Source: Turbatrix aceti (Eukaryota; Nematoda; Chromadorea; Rhabditida; Panagrolaimidae). Taken from it: a stretch of 64,000 nt of DNA. The notes beneath the pieces were generated by a model that was not told the DNA's origin, did no database searches, and was given only the letters and a program-made list of their open reading frames with translations. The stretch is taken from contig OZ017769.1 of NCBI GenBank assembly GCA_963969345.1, forward strand, positions 8,435,725 to 8,499,724. Direction: 5' to 3'. The translations under genes were made by a program, and so were the position numbers. Positions 46,201-56,392 of the stretch are shown one piece after another (the stretch's first letter is position 1; every line of letters starts with the position of its first letter).

Positions 46201-49200
46201 GGACATTGGACCTGACTACGATGACGAAGAGCTCGATGACGAAGAATCACCTTTTGGCGGGCCGAAACCGATGGTGCCGTATTCGTCCATGTTTATTCTG
46301 TCGACTACCAACTGGTGAGTTTACTTCAAAGATGACTTTTTTATTTGCGAACGAACACAAACATTTTTTTTTAAATTTTGTTCGAAAAATCAAATGAATG
46401 CGAAAATTTTTGAACATGTTAGCAAAAAAATGTAGAAAAACAAAAAAAGGGGTAATACACATTTTTTCGTGTTGGATAACATTTTTCTTGCAGTTTTTTG
46501 GCCCAAATTTAATCAATGGTATTAAAAAATCAGTTTGCGAACGAACAAAAACATCAAAAATTATGGACTGTACCGAACAAATTTTACCCCCCTTTTTCAG
46601 CCTCCGAGTCCTCGTTCACTCCGTCGTGAGCACAAAATACTTCGAAATGCTGGTCATGGTGGTAATCCTGCTCTCTTCCATTTCCCTCGCCGCCGAAGAC
46701 CCGGTCGACGATGAGAATCCTCGAAACAAGGTCCTTCAGTACATGGATTACTGCTTCACGGGAGTGTTCGCGTGCGAGATGCTTCTCAAACTCATCGATC
46801 AGGGAGTCATCCTCCACAGAGGGTCGTATTGTCGAGATTTCTGGAACGTCCTCGACGGCGTCGTCGTTGTCTGCGCGCTTGTCGGCTTTGGATTCAGTGG
46901 CACGGACGGTGGAGCAGGTAAAAACCTGTCGACGATCAAGTCGCTGAGGGTGCTGCGTGTGCTTCGACCCCTCAAAACCATCAAGCGTATTCCTAAGCTC
47001 AAGGCTGTCTTTGACTGCGTCGTTAACAGTCTCAAAAATGTCTTTAACATCTTGATTGTCTACTTTTTGGTTGGTTTTTAAGAAGATAATTATTTTTGGG
47101 TGAAAAAGGAAATTTTTAGTTCCAATTCATCTTTGCCGTCATCGCAGTGCAACTTTTTAAGGGCACTTTCTTCTACTGCACCGACAAGACCAAAAAATTT
47201 GCCAACGAGTGCCACGGCCAATTTTTTGTCTACGATAAACAGGTGAGTATACAGGCAAGGTCGGCCAGTGGGATCATTTATTTTAAAATTAGATACTTAA
47301 TTTTTCTATTAATTTTCCCCGGGGGGATAAAGGCTAAAATCAGTGGATCAGGGTGACCTCAGCGACGCTTGTAACGCTCGTTGCCCTTCGGGGCCACCGC
47401 ACTGGCCCTATGTCGCCCCAGCCGTCAACTGCCAACCGACCGGGACGCTGGCGTGTGCGGGCCTCGTACCACACTAAATGTTCGGTGGGATCCTCGGAAA
47501 AGTCAAAATCAGTTTCCTCGACGTAGTAGCACACGATGCACGTCGCCAGCACGGACATCTCGAAGAGGAGAAAGTGCTTGAAGGGACTGTCGTTTTCGGG
47601 ATCGTTGTAGCCCTCTACGACTTCGTAGATCAACACCGTCGTGCACCCGACGAACGCACACACCAGCCACGCAGGCACCTGAAACGAAGATTTTTGAGGG
47701 AAAAGATACAAAAAATTATTTACCTGACCCATTTTTTGTGAAGAACTGACTCAGGGATCAAAAATCTTTCAAAAATAACAAAAAATGAGTGATATGCTAA
47801 TTTTTGTGCTATTCTGATGTACAAAATATTTTACACTATTTTTTACAGTTCGAACCACCCCGCGTAGAGTGGAGAGAATGGCGCCTTCGACCGTTCAACT
47901 ACGACAACACGATCAACGCCATGCTGACCCTCTTCGTCGTCACGACCGGCGAAGGATGGCCCGGAATCCGGCAAAACAGCATGGACACCACCGACGTCGA
48001 CCAGGGCCCTTCCCCCTTCTACCGCGTGGAAGTCGCCCTCTTCTACGTCATGTTCTTCATCGTCTTCCCCTTCTTCTTCGTCAACATCTTCGTCGCCTTG
48101 ATCATCATCACGTTCCAGGAACAGGGCGAAGCCGAACTCAGCGAGGGCGATCTGGATAAAAATCAGAAGCAGTGCATAGATTTTGCGCTCAATGCTCGTC
48201 CTCGTTCGTTGTTCATGCCGAAGGACAAGACGTCCATCAAGTACAAGGTGTGGTCGATGGTGACATTTTCCTGGTTTGAGTATTTTATCATGCTCATGAT
48301 TTGTCTCAACACGCTTATTTTGATGTGCAAGTATCATGGGATACCTGAGACTTTTGAGAAATACCTGAGAATTTGTAATACCGTATTGACTGCTATTTTT
48401 ACGGTGGAGAGTATACTCAAGATCGGGGCTTTTGGTGTTAGGGTGAGTTTTTTTTTGGTTGATGAAAAATTTTTTTGAAGGAAATTTTTTTTTAGAATTA
48501 TTTCAAAGACGGCTGGAACAGATTCGATTTTATCACAGTGGTCGGATCGATCACCGACGCCCTGGTCACCGAGTTTGGTGGACATTTTGTGTCCCTCGGC
48601 TTTCTGAGACTTTTCCGCGCGGCCCGACTCATCCGACTCCTCCAGCAGGGATACACGATCCGAATCCTGCTCTGGACCTTCGTGCAATCCTTCAAAGCCC
48701 TCCCCTACGTCTGCCTGCTCATCGGCATGCTGTTCTTCATCTACGCGATCGTGGGCATGCAGGTGTTTGGAAACATCATGTTGGACCCCTCGACGGAAGT
48801 CAACAGGCACAATAATTTCCAGTCCTTCTTCAATAGCGTTATTTTGCTTTTCCGGTGCGCTACCGGCGAGGCGTGGCAGGACATCATGATGGCTTGCACG
48901 GCGATGAAGCCGTGTGCCAAGGCCAACTCGCTGGAAATCAATGTCAACAAGGGCCTCACCTGTGGCACGAACATGTCCTACGCGTATTTCACGTCTTTTG
49001 TCTTTTTGTCATCCTTTTTGATGCTCAATCTCTTCGTCGCGGTCATCATGGACAATTTTGACTACCTGACTCGTGATAGCAGTATTCTCGGTCCCCATCA
49101 CCTGGACGAGTTTATCAGATTCTGGGCAGACCATGATCCTTCTGCGTCCGGAAGAATTCATTACACCGCAATGTACGAAATGCTGAGAAATATCACTCCG

Positions 49201-52200
49201 CCCGTCGGATTTGGTCGAAAGTGCCCCTATCGCCTGGCGTACAAGCATCTCATTCGGATGAACATGCCGGTGGCTGACGATGGAACGGTTCATTTCACGA
49301 CGACGCTCTTCGCGCTGATTAGAGAGTCGCTTTCGATCAAAATGCGCCCGGTCGAGGAGATGGACGAGGCGGACGAAGAGCTCAGACAGACGCTGAGGAA
49401 GATCTGGCCCCTGAAGGCGAAGAAAAACATGATCGACCTAGTCGTGCCTCCAAATCACGAATTGTGCTTCCAGAAGTTGACGGTTGGCAAGATCTACGCT
49501 GGACTTTTGATTTTGGAAAATTACCGGGCCAGGAAGTCCGGCACTGAGGCAAGTTTTGTGTTTTGGAATTTTTTTAGGGTTAATGCAGCAGTGTTTTTTT
49601 GCTGCCTTTTTTGCAGAAAATGTGTTTATAGATTTTTTAGCCGATTATCCAAAATTTGGGGGGGCCAAAAAATTCTTCTTTTAAATTTTTGTTTCAAAAA
49701 AAATTTTGAAACAAAAGGCCAAAAAAATTTTTTTTTAATTGCGTCAAATTTTTTTTTGACATTTTTTAAAAAATCCAATATTTTTTTCTACATTTTTTTA
49801 AAATGCCACAAATTTTTTTCGAAATGTAAAAAAATGCATCACTGATCTGTCGTTTGTTTACGTCGTAATACACCGTGTTTTGAGAAAGCTACTCATAACC
49901 AAGAAAAAAAGTTTTGTGTACTAAACAACTTCTGGTTTGCCGTGTTACTTCTCAATTAACTCGTTTTTTGATATCGTAAATAGTTGCTATTGCTACTCTT
50001 TTTTGCGTATCTAACAACAACAACTGTCAGCTGGCTGCCGTTCGCAGACACCGGGGTCGAACGGGGGCAGGGGCAGCACTCGCTTACTGCTTACAGGCTT
50101 TCAAACAAAAAAAGGATTTGGATCCAGCGAGTTGCAGTGCTGCTTTTAACTATCTTTTTACACTACCGTAACAACCATCGCTGATTGTTTGCAGTTGGAG
50201 CAGTCCCGTCGCTTTCGTGCTGCTCAAAATCTTGTTCGTCGAACGCGTGGAGCGAATTTTGGAGCTTTTCTCCGTGAAGACATCACAAATTCTGTGTGCA
50301 AGCTTTGAATATTATTTTTTGAACTTTTTTTTTATTTTTTTTTATTTTTTGCATTTTAAATTTACGATCCAATCCAATTTTTTTGCACATAGATAAGTTT
50401 TTTTTATTCAGCATTTTATTTTTTTATATTTCATGTTCGTGTTTGTTTGTTCGTTTTTTTTTAAATTTTCAAACTATTCTGTGGTGTAAAAATCTGAAAC
50501 AAAGACTAACCCCGATTTTTTTGGGAATCTTCCCTTTTTACATACTTTTTTTTTTTCATTTTTTACTTTTTTCTCTTCGACTTAACCACTGGGTGTTTCC
50601 ACTGCAGATGGGTGGCGGCGGACTCTTCGGGCTCCGCAGCCTCGTCGCAGCCGCCAAATCCGCAGCCGGAGCAGGATCCGGCTCCGGAGCAGCCCCCGGC
50701 GATGGCATGTCCCCGATGGGAGCCAGCGACCGTCTCCACGCCAACCAGCACACTCGGTACGGTGGCGCGCCCAACGGAGGACCCCAGATGGCGGCGGATG
50801 GAAGCCTCTTTCCACTCATGTCCGCCAATCGGGCCCCGAGCCCGTCGACGGTTCGTTTTCTACGCACACGCTCACCTGCTTCGTAGCTATTTTTTTATAA
50901 CAGAAAAAAAAATAGTGAACAACAACGGCTCTGATGATTATTGAAATTGAATCACCTTTTTTTCTTTCCCTGGTCGTTGTGTAGGCACACGCGCACAAAA
51001 AACGCACCACACACCACCCACAACTTTATCCTAACCCAAAACACATGCATTCTCACTCCCACTTTTTTCCCTGAGCACGGTATTATTAATTAATTATCCA
51101 GTCAACCCCCTAGCTCCCTTGTGGACTAGAAAACAACTGCAGTGTGGTGTTGTCGAGGTTTTTGGAACAGGTAGTTGAACGATTTTTTCTTTTTAGAAGC
51201 CTTATTCGTTGTTTTCTACCCTGGTGGATACGATCAAGGCTGCAAAGTCCAACGAATCACTCGACGGAGAGGAACATGGCGGAGATGGATACGAGTGAGT
51301 TTCCAAAAAATTTTAAAAAATTAATAATTTTTTTTAAATTAATTGAAAAAAAAATATTTGAAAGAAATTTGAATTAATTTTTTCTATTAAAATAATTGAA
51401 TCAAAAAAATAACTTTTTTTTAAATTTTCAGTGACAATACATTTATTTTTAAATTAAAAAAAAATTAAATTTCAAATTTGAAAAAAGTTTAATTTTAAAT
51501 TAAAAAAAAATTAATTTTAAATATTTTCTTTTTAATTTTACATTTTTTTAAAATTATTTTTAATCTTTAAAAAATTGTTAGAGTTTTAAAAATTTAATTG
51601 AAAAATTTTAATTTATTTTTTTTCTATTAAAAAAAATTTATCGAAAAAAAATTAATTTTTTTCTGAAATTTTTAGCGACAAAAGCTCAGCAAGTGGCAGT
51701 CGACGGCTCTCAGACATGTTCTCACGCATCCGAGGCCGTGATCACCATCATCCACACCAGGTAAGTGAACCAACTCAAAAAACAATGAGTCGCGGGAGCA
51801 CGAGATTCTTTGGACTGTCGCTTGCACTCTGTCAGGTGGCACCAGGTGCCAGGTGCCGCATCGCTTACCTGATCTGACTATCATCTATCTTTTCTTTTTC
51901 TTTTTTTCAGAGAGATCACGGAAAACACCTTCTCCAAGACACCATCGAAGAGGTAAAACTTGTTTTGTTTTTTTTTCGCTTTTTCTAACACCTGTTTTTT
52001 GCACTCTGTTTTTTTTTCACACCTTTCACGGCAGCTTTTTTTTTCTGGAAGAAACTTTTTGGAAAACGAGTGTTTTTTTTCAGACGCAGCACCTGCTTCG
52101 AGGACAGGGAAGTCGATCTCCGAGTCCTCCTCCGCATGATTATCATGGACGACAGGTACCTGAGACAGGTGCGCGAAGATTTTCGATCTTTGGAAGACAT

Positions 52201-53150
52201 CAAGGTGAGTTTGAGAGAGGTAAGCCGGCCCTATCCCTAATATGGAAGATTTTTGGGCTTGGAAACGAGAAATTTTGTTTTTACGATAATTTTTGGGTTT
52301 TTTAGACCCCGGCAGAGGCCCCTATCGCAGCCTAGGCCAGCAGCCAGGTGACCAGTACCAAATGGCTCAGTTCCATCCTACAACTGGCCCCGGGTATCGC
52401 GGTCCACCAAATTCGGCCCGTGGAGGGAGATACGGTGGTGATCCTGCTGGAATCTACGAACCAGGTGTGCCTCCGGGTTCCGAGATGAATACCGGGTCTT
52501 ATAACACCGCCCGGTCTACAAGATATCCCAGCACGCAGCACACGTCTACCTACCGTCCAACAGAGTACTCAGACGAAGAAGACGACGACGACGATGATGA
52601 CGAGCCTTCTGAATCGGAACCCCTGCCCCCTGCAGGTCGGGGGTACGCTCCGCCCCCCAATACCCGTCGCTACCCCCCTCCGCTCATCGGACAGACCATG
52701 AACCTAGGAATAGGGGGCACGAGGGCTCAGGCTGACCCCTCGACGACCTCTGCCCTAGGTCCACCCCAACAACAGGTGGTCCCGACCCTCAGGCACCCCC
52801 CTAGACAACCCCCACCCCTCCCGGCAGACGGCTACATCGCTCCGTACCCTTCTGCGAGGTTTTCGGGGCACGTCCCGCCCTCTCCGACTCCCAGATCCCC
52901 GGCTGAGCTGCATATGTACTCGGATGCAGGCTATCCGGGAACCGTACTGCCTCCCCCTGCGCCGGCTACCGTGCCCGTGCCTACCGGTAACTACAGTACC
53001 CATGCGCTGCCTCCCGTCAACGCGTACGCTGCCTCGAGGGTGCCGGTCACCGTCTACCCCCAACCGACCCGTGTCATCCATGCTCAGCCCGGAGACGTAC
53101 CCTTGTCGGATTCTGATTCTGACGTCGACGGGAGATGGGCCATGATTTGA
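40225..53150 (+). CDS. unc-2: Voltage-gated calcium channel alpha-1 subunit, Cav2 (UNC-2) type
   Basis: Exons: 40225-40353, 40560-40739, 43589-43728, 43882-44359, 44541-45575, 45859-45967, 46020-46314, 46601-47069, 47120-47242, 47849-48442, 48496-49548, 50608-50850, 51197-51294, 51676-51760, 51911-51952, 52084-52204 and 52306-53150. All phases agree. Four six-helix repeats are present with S4 arginine ladders ([50 protein letters not shown]). The selectivity filters read TMEGW, TGEDW, TGEGW and TGEAW, the EEEE ring of calcium channels. The I-II linker has a textbook beta-subunit site ([19 protein letters not shown]). [14 protein letters not shown] is the calmodulin-binding IQ region. [20 protein letters not shown] at the N-terminus places it with Cav2. 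Such channels drive presynaptic release. The II-III linker is short and acidic. The C-terminal tail is Pro/Ser-rich and ends RWAMI. The ATG at 40225 is one option; 40258 may instead be a splice acceptor joining upstream exons. Confidence 0.93.
41216..41735 (-). pseudogene. LINE fragment with reverse-transcriptase C-terminal coding region
   Basis: Within the second Cav2 intron, minus strand. The open frame 41270-41734 encodes [20 protein letters not shown] and [16 protein letters not shown], which match the C-terminal end of non-LTR retrotransposon polyproteins (the G-RP-GHP-RWAD motif). The 3' tail is a microsatellite, ATT repeats at 41216-41229 on the plus strand. The 5' part of the element is missing. 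Related 3' ends lie at 7909 and 26826. Confidence 0.8.
47340..47732 (-). CDS. Small two-helix membrane protein nested in a Cav2 intron
   Basis: On the strand opposite to the calcium channel, inside its 47243-47848 intron. A 9-bp first exon (47724-47732, Met-Gly-Gln) is joined across a 45-bp intron with perfect GTAAAT...TTTCAG ends to 47340-47678. The product has 115 residues: a helix [20 protein letters not shown], a polar loop ([14 protein letters not shown]), a second helix [18 protein letters not shown], an acidic stretch and a basic, Trp-containing tail. AATAAA lies about 60 bp past the stop on the minus strand (47277-47282). No family recognised. The balanced base composition, unlike the AT-rich introns around it, supports coding. 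Confidence 0.6.
   Translation of the reverse strand: MGQVNNFLYLFPQKSSFQVPAWLVCAFVGCTTVLIYEVVEGYNDPENDSPFKHFLLFEMSVLATCIVCYYVEETDFDFSEDPTEHLVWYEARTRQRPGRLAVDGWGDIGPVRWPRRATSVTSVAEVTLIH
49549..50607 (+). other. GC-AG intron of Cav2 with a possible alternative terminal exon
   Basis: The exon ending SGTE is followed by GAG|GCAAGT, the usual context of a GC 5' splice site, and no better GT fits the frame. Inside, TTGTTTGCAG at 50185-50194 is followed in phase by 38 codons (50195-50308) ending SVCKL and a stop. Its Arg-rich helix-like start ([19 protein letters not shown]) resembles a natural continuation of the IQ region. Using it would give a short C-terminal isoform. Confidence 0.45.
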
Positions 53151-53395
53151 TTGATTTCATGGGTCCCCTAGCAAATACTTCACTATTTGTTGATTTTCTT
53201 TCATTGTTCACTTCTTTCATTGCAGAAATGTATTTTTTTAGATTTTTTAAAAATAGACTACTCACTCACTCAAATCGCGCGTGTCTTTCTCACAGTGTTG
53301 TAGACATAATCTCGGTCAAAATAAATTTTATCTCGTTTGTTGAGTGTAGCGTGCAAAAAAACAGGAAAAAAATAATAAAAAGTGTGGCGTGCAGA

Positions 53396-54921
53396 TCAGC
53401 CCATGTCGTTGAGGACGGCAGTTTGGGTTGCGTTGAAGATGCTCGAAAAAGCGCCGCCAAATTCGCTGCAGAGGTTTTTGAGGGATGTGATACGGTCAAC
53501 GCCTAAGGATTGCTGCAAAAATAAAAAATTGTAAACAAATACAAAAAAAACATTTGAAAAAAAAAATTTGTACACGAATCCGAGATTTCAGGTTCTCAAC
53601 ACGAAATTCAAAATTTTCGAGTTAAGACCCAAAATCCGAAATATTCGTATCAAAACACTAAAACCGTAATTTCGAGTACCAGGTTGTGCTCCAGATTCCC
53701 GACACAATAAAAACAAAACATTCGTGTCAAGAGCCAAAATTTTCGGTTCGAAACACAAAAACCGTAATTTGTGTACCTGAATCAATGTTCCAGATTCTTG
53801 ACACGAAAATCAAATTTTTCCTAACACGAATTTTATCAAAAAAAATCAAAATTTTCGTGCTGAGAATCCGGCAATGTTGAAAAAAAAACCAAAAACTCAC
53901 GTCTTCATTGGCCTTTGCGACCAGACAAGCAGCCGTGGCTTCGACTACGTCATCCGTCATATACTGCCACAACTTGATCCCCAAATTGATGGCCTTCGGC
54001 TCGACTTCTTCCCCGGCATCAGAAATCGGACTCTGTCGATCTGCATCGCTGACTGGAGCCGTGAAGAAGTCGGCAAAACGCTGGTGACGGTCGGCTTCGG
54101 TGTTGCGGCAGCAGACGCACTTGCATCGATCGGTGCACGCCACCTTGGCTTCGTAGCACTCGCAGTAGTTTTTGAGGCAATTAGACTTCTTGCAGTGACA
54201 GCCCTTGCAGTGGAGTCTCTCCATGTCCGTATTCTGCCCCCGGGCTGCGACCCCGATTTTGGGCTTGAAAGCATGCGGATTACGCTCGAGGGACTGCTTG
54301 ACCGCCTTGTTACGGTCTTCGTTGTATTCGAGGTTGTTATGGCAGTCTTTGCAGTTGCAGTCCAGGCAGAACTCGCCGTTTGCAAAGCACTCGCAGTAGA
54401 GCTTCAGGCACTGGGATCGAGTGCAGTTGCATGGCTTTCGCTTGCCCGGGCGCTTGCGACTGCAAAAAAATGTGTAAAACATAAATTTTGAGACTAAATT
54501 GTCCGTTTTTAACAAAAGCAACCCCACTTCAGTCAACTTCAGCCTAAACCCCACTTTTCAGCCAAAATTTAATAAAACTCACGCTTTAGTAGTTTTTTTA
54601 GCCGCTCCAAACTGCGTGTCGTACATCAGGTCCCGAGCCAGAGCAAAAGTTCCCTTCATCGAAGCCTGTGAACTCGACCGATAATCCATCGATGGTGAAT
54701 TAGCGTAACTCGATCCGGCCATGTCGTCTGCCACCACGGCATACACAGGGACCGGTGTATACATGTTTGCCGGCGTCGGCTTGATCACCACAGGACCCGA
54801 AACCAGGCGAGGTTTGAGCTCTTGTGGCTCGAGGATGGGCATGTCCGATGTGTCCTGAAGAAACACATAATAACGTAAAACGAACTAAAACTAATAAACA
54901 TACATAGGGTCGTCTGGACAT
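53396..54921 (-). CDS. lin-54: LIN-54-type CXC (tesmin/TSO1-like) DNA-binding protein
   Basis: Minus-strand exons 54904-54921, 54583-54854, 53901-54459 and 53396-53512 join in phase to 321 residues. The third exon carries two cysteine-rich CXC domains (KPCNCTRSQCLKLYCECF and LHCKGCHCKKSNCLKNYCEC) joined by the conserved hinge RNPHAFKPKI. Each has the YCEC tyrosine that in human LIN54 contacts DNA. A helical C-terminal segment (IKLWQYMTDDVVEATAACLV) follows. LIN54 is the DNA-binding subunit of the DREAM/MuvB complex, which represses or activates cell-cycle genes at CHR sites. The protein is shorter than vertebrate LIN54 because of a shorter N-terminus. TTTTCAG just before the short first exon (54943-54949) looks like a trans-splice acceptor. 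The last intron (53513-53900) holds degenerate repeats of TCGAGT/GACACGAA type. Confidence 0.92.
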
Positions 54922-54945
54922 ATCGAAGGATCTTTTGAAGTTCTG

Positions 54946-55342
54946 AAAATGCAACAAAGTTCGTAAACTTCGCGCGCTCGAAAGAATTGAAATTTTCGTG
55001 TCGAGATCACAAAGGGGCTCTTATAGAATGCGCACGCGGATGAAACATTGAAAACAAACAAGGTACCTAAAAAGTGTAAAGAGAGGTAATATTTTGCTGC
55101 GATGTTTACAGTAATGAGTAATATGTTGGTAAAAAATCGTAAAACAAAGCAGTAACATAAAATTCATCATTCTCGGAGGAATTATTATAATTCTTTTTTT
55201 TGACAAGTTGATGCTCTTGCCGCGAAAATTTTTAGTAAGCATTTCGCGTCTTCGTCCTTGAATTGTCATCGTTTGAAGGGATTTTTTGTGTTTTGCCACC
55301 GGTTTTTTCCCTCTATCAATCGTATCTCTTTTCTCCTTCACC
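54946..55342. promoter_or_regulatory. Shared upstream region of divergent lin-54 and proteasome genes
   Basis: About 400 bp separate the two divergent genes. No TATA box is obvious, as is usual for housekeeping genes. A TTTGAA hexamer lies at 55274, which is the sequence of the CHR element bound by LIN-54, but a hexamer can easily occur by chance. Confidence 0.4.
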
Positions 55343-56165
55343 ATGGATTCTTACGAAGATAAGCCGTTTAAACATACGCTGTAAGTTGGCTTTTGAAGGC
55401 GTTTGGAAGGAGGGATTTTCATTTTGGGCATTTTTTGCAGGAATCCGACATGCACTGGCACGTCGATGTTCGCTTTGGCCTACAAGGGCGGCGTGGCCCT
55501 GGCAACGGATCGCGTCTGCTCGTACGGCAAGTCGGCACGCTACAAGCACATTGGCAGGCAGTACCGCGTCAACGAGCACGTCGTCATCGCTTTCAGCGGC
55601 GATCACGCTGATTTCCAGGCTCTGCAGAACATAATCGAAATCCGCGAGCAGGAAATCAAGAACTACGATCCGACGGCCAAGCTCACCCCCAAGGCGCTCC
55701 ATTCGTACATCAACGCGCTGTTCTACTTCAAGCGCAGCAAGATTGAGCCTTTTGCCAACACTATCATCGTTATCGGTGGGTTTTTTGACTTTAAACCATT
55801 TTTATGAGCTTTGGGATTTCTTAGGCATGCAACCCGAACCCACGTACGACAACCTGAAGCCCTTCGTCGGCGTCGTGACCCAGCGCGGTGTCGCGTACTC
55901 CGTCAAGCACATTGCCACGGGTCTCGGCGCGATGCTTCTCAACCAGGTCATGGAAACCGACGGTCGTGCTCAGAACTACGAACTCACCCGCCAGGAGGCC
56001 TACGAAATCCTTCGCAAGTGCATGGAAGTCAGCATCTACCGCGACTGCACTGCCGACAACGAATTCGATCTCACGGCGATCGAGAAGGAAGGCGTCATCC
56101 GTGAAGTGCCACAGATCGTCATCGGCAACTGGGATTCCGCTGAGGTCAATTGCCAGTACGAGTGA
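55343..56165 (+). CDS. pbs-7: Proteasome subunit beta type-7 class (PSMB4 / pbs-7 orthologue)
   Basis: Exons 55343-55380, 55441-55775 and 55825-56165 join in phase to 237 residues. The core matches the non-catalytic beta-7 subunit of the 20S proteasome: [70 protein letters not shown] and a C-terminal arm ending [12 protein letters not shown]. In the position of the catalytic lysine 33 there appears to be arginine, in keeping with a structural role. The C-terminal arm of this subunit normally reaches across to the partner ring. Gene density and short introns fit a housekeeping gene. BOP1 follows 227 bp downstream on the same strand. Confidence 0.9.
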
Positions 56166-56392
56166 TCGACGATCGGTTGCTTTGAACGACTTATTTATCG
56201 TCATCTCCATTGTGTAACTTTTTTCTCTTCGAGACACCTGTGTTGATGTTTTTATCGTAATTCCCTGTATCTGATGTTTAAAAAAATGTCCTAAAGTGTT
56301 TTTTGAGGGTTTTTGGCTGAAATGCGTTCATTCGCTTTCTTACTTTTGTTTTTTGGTTGTTTTTGGGTCACTTAGGCCAGGTTTAGACCAGG

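Noticed and set aside
47340..47732. Reading this segment as a missing Cav2 exon
   Set aside because: Cav2 repeat III is complete without it, phases on both sides agree, and the open frame with intact splice sites is on the opposite strand.
53874..54491. 205-codon plus-strand ORF opposite lin-54
   Set aside because: It lies antisense to the CXC domains, whose conserved cysteine pattern proves the minus strand is coding.
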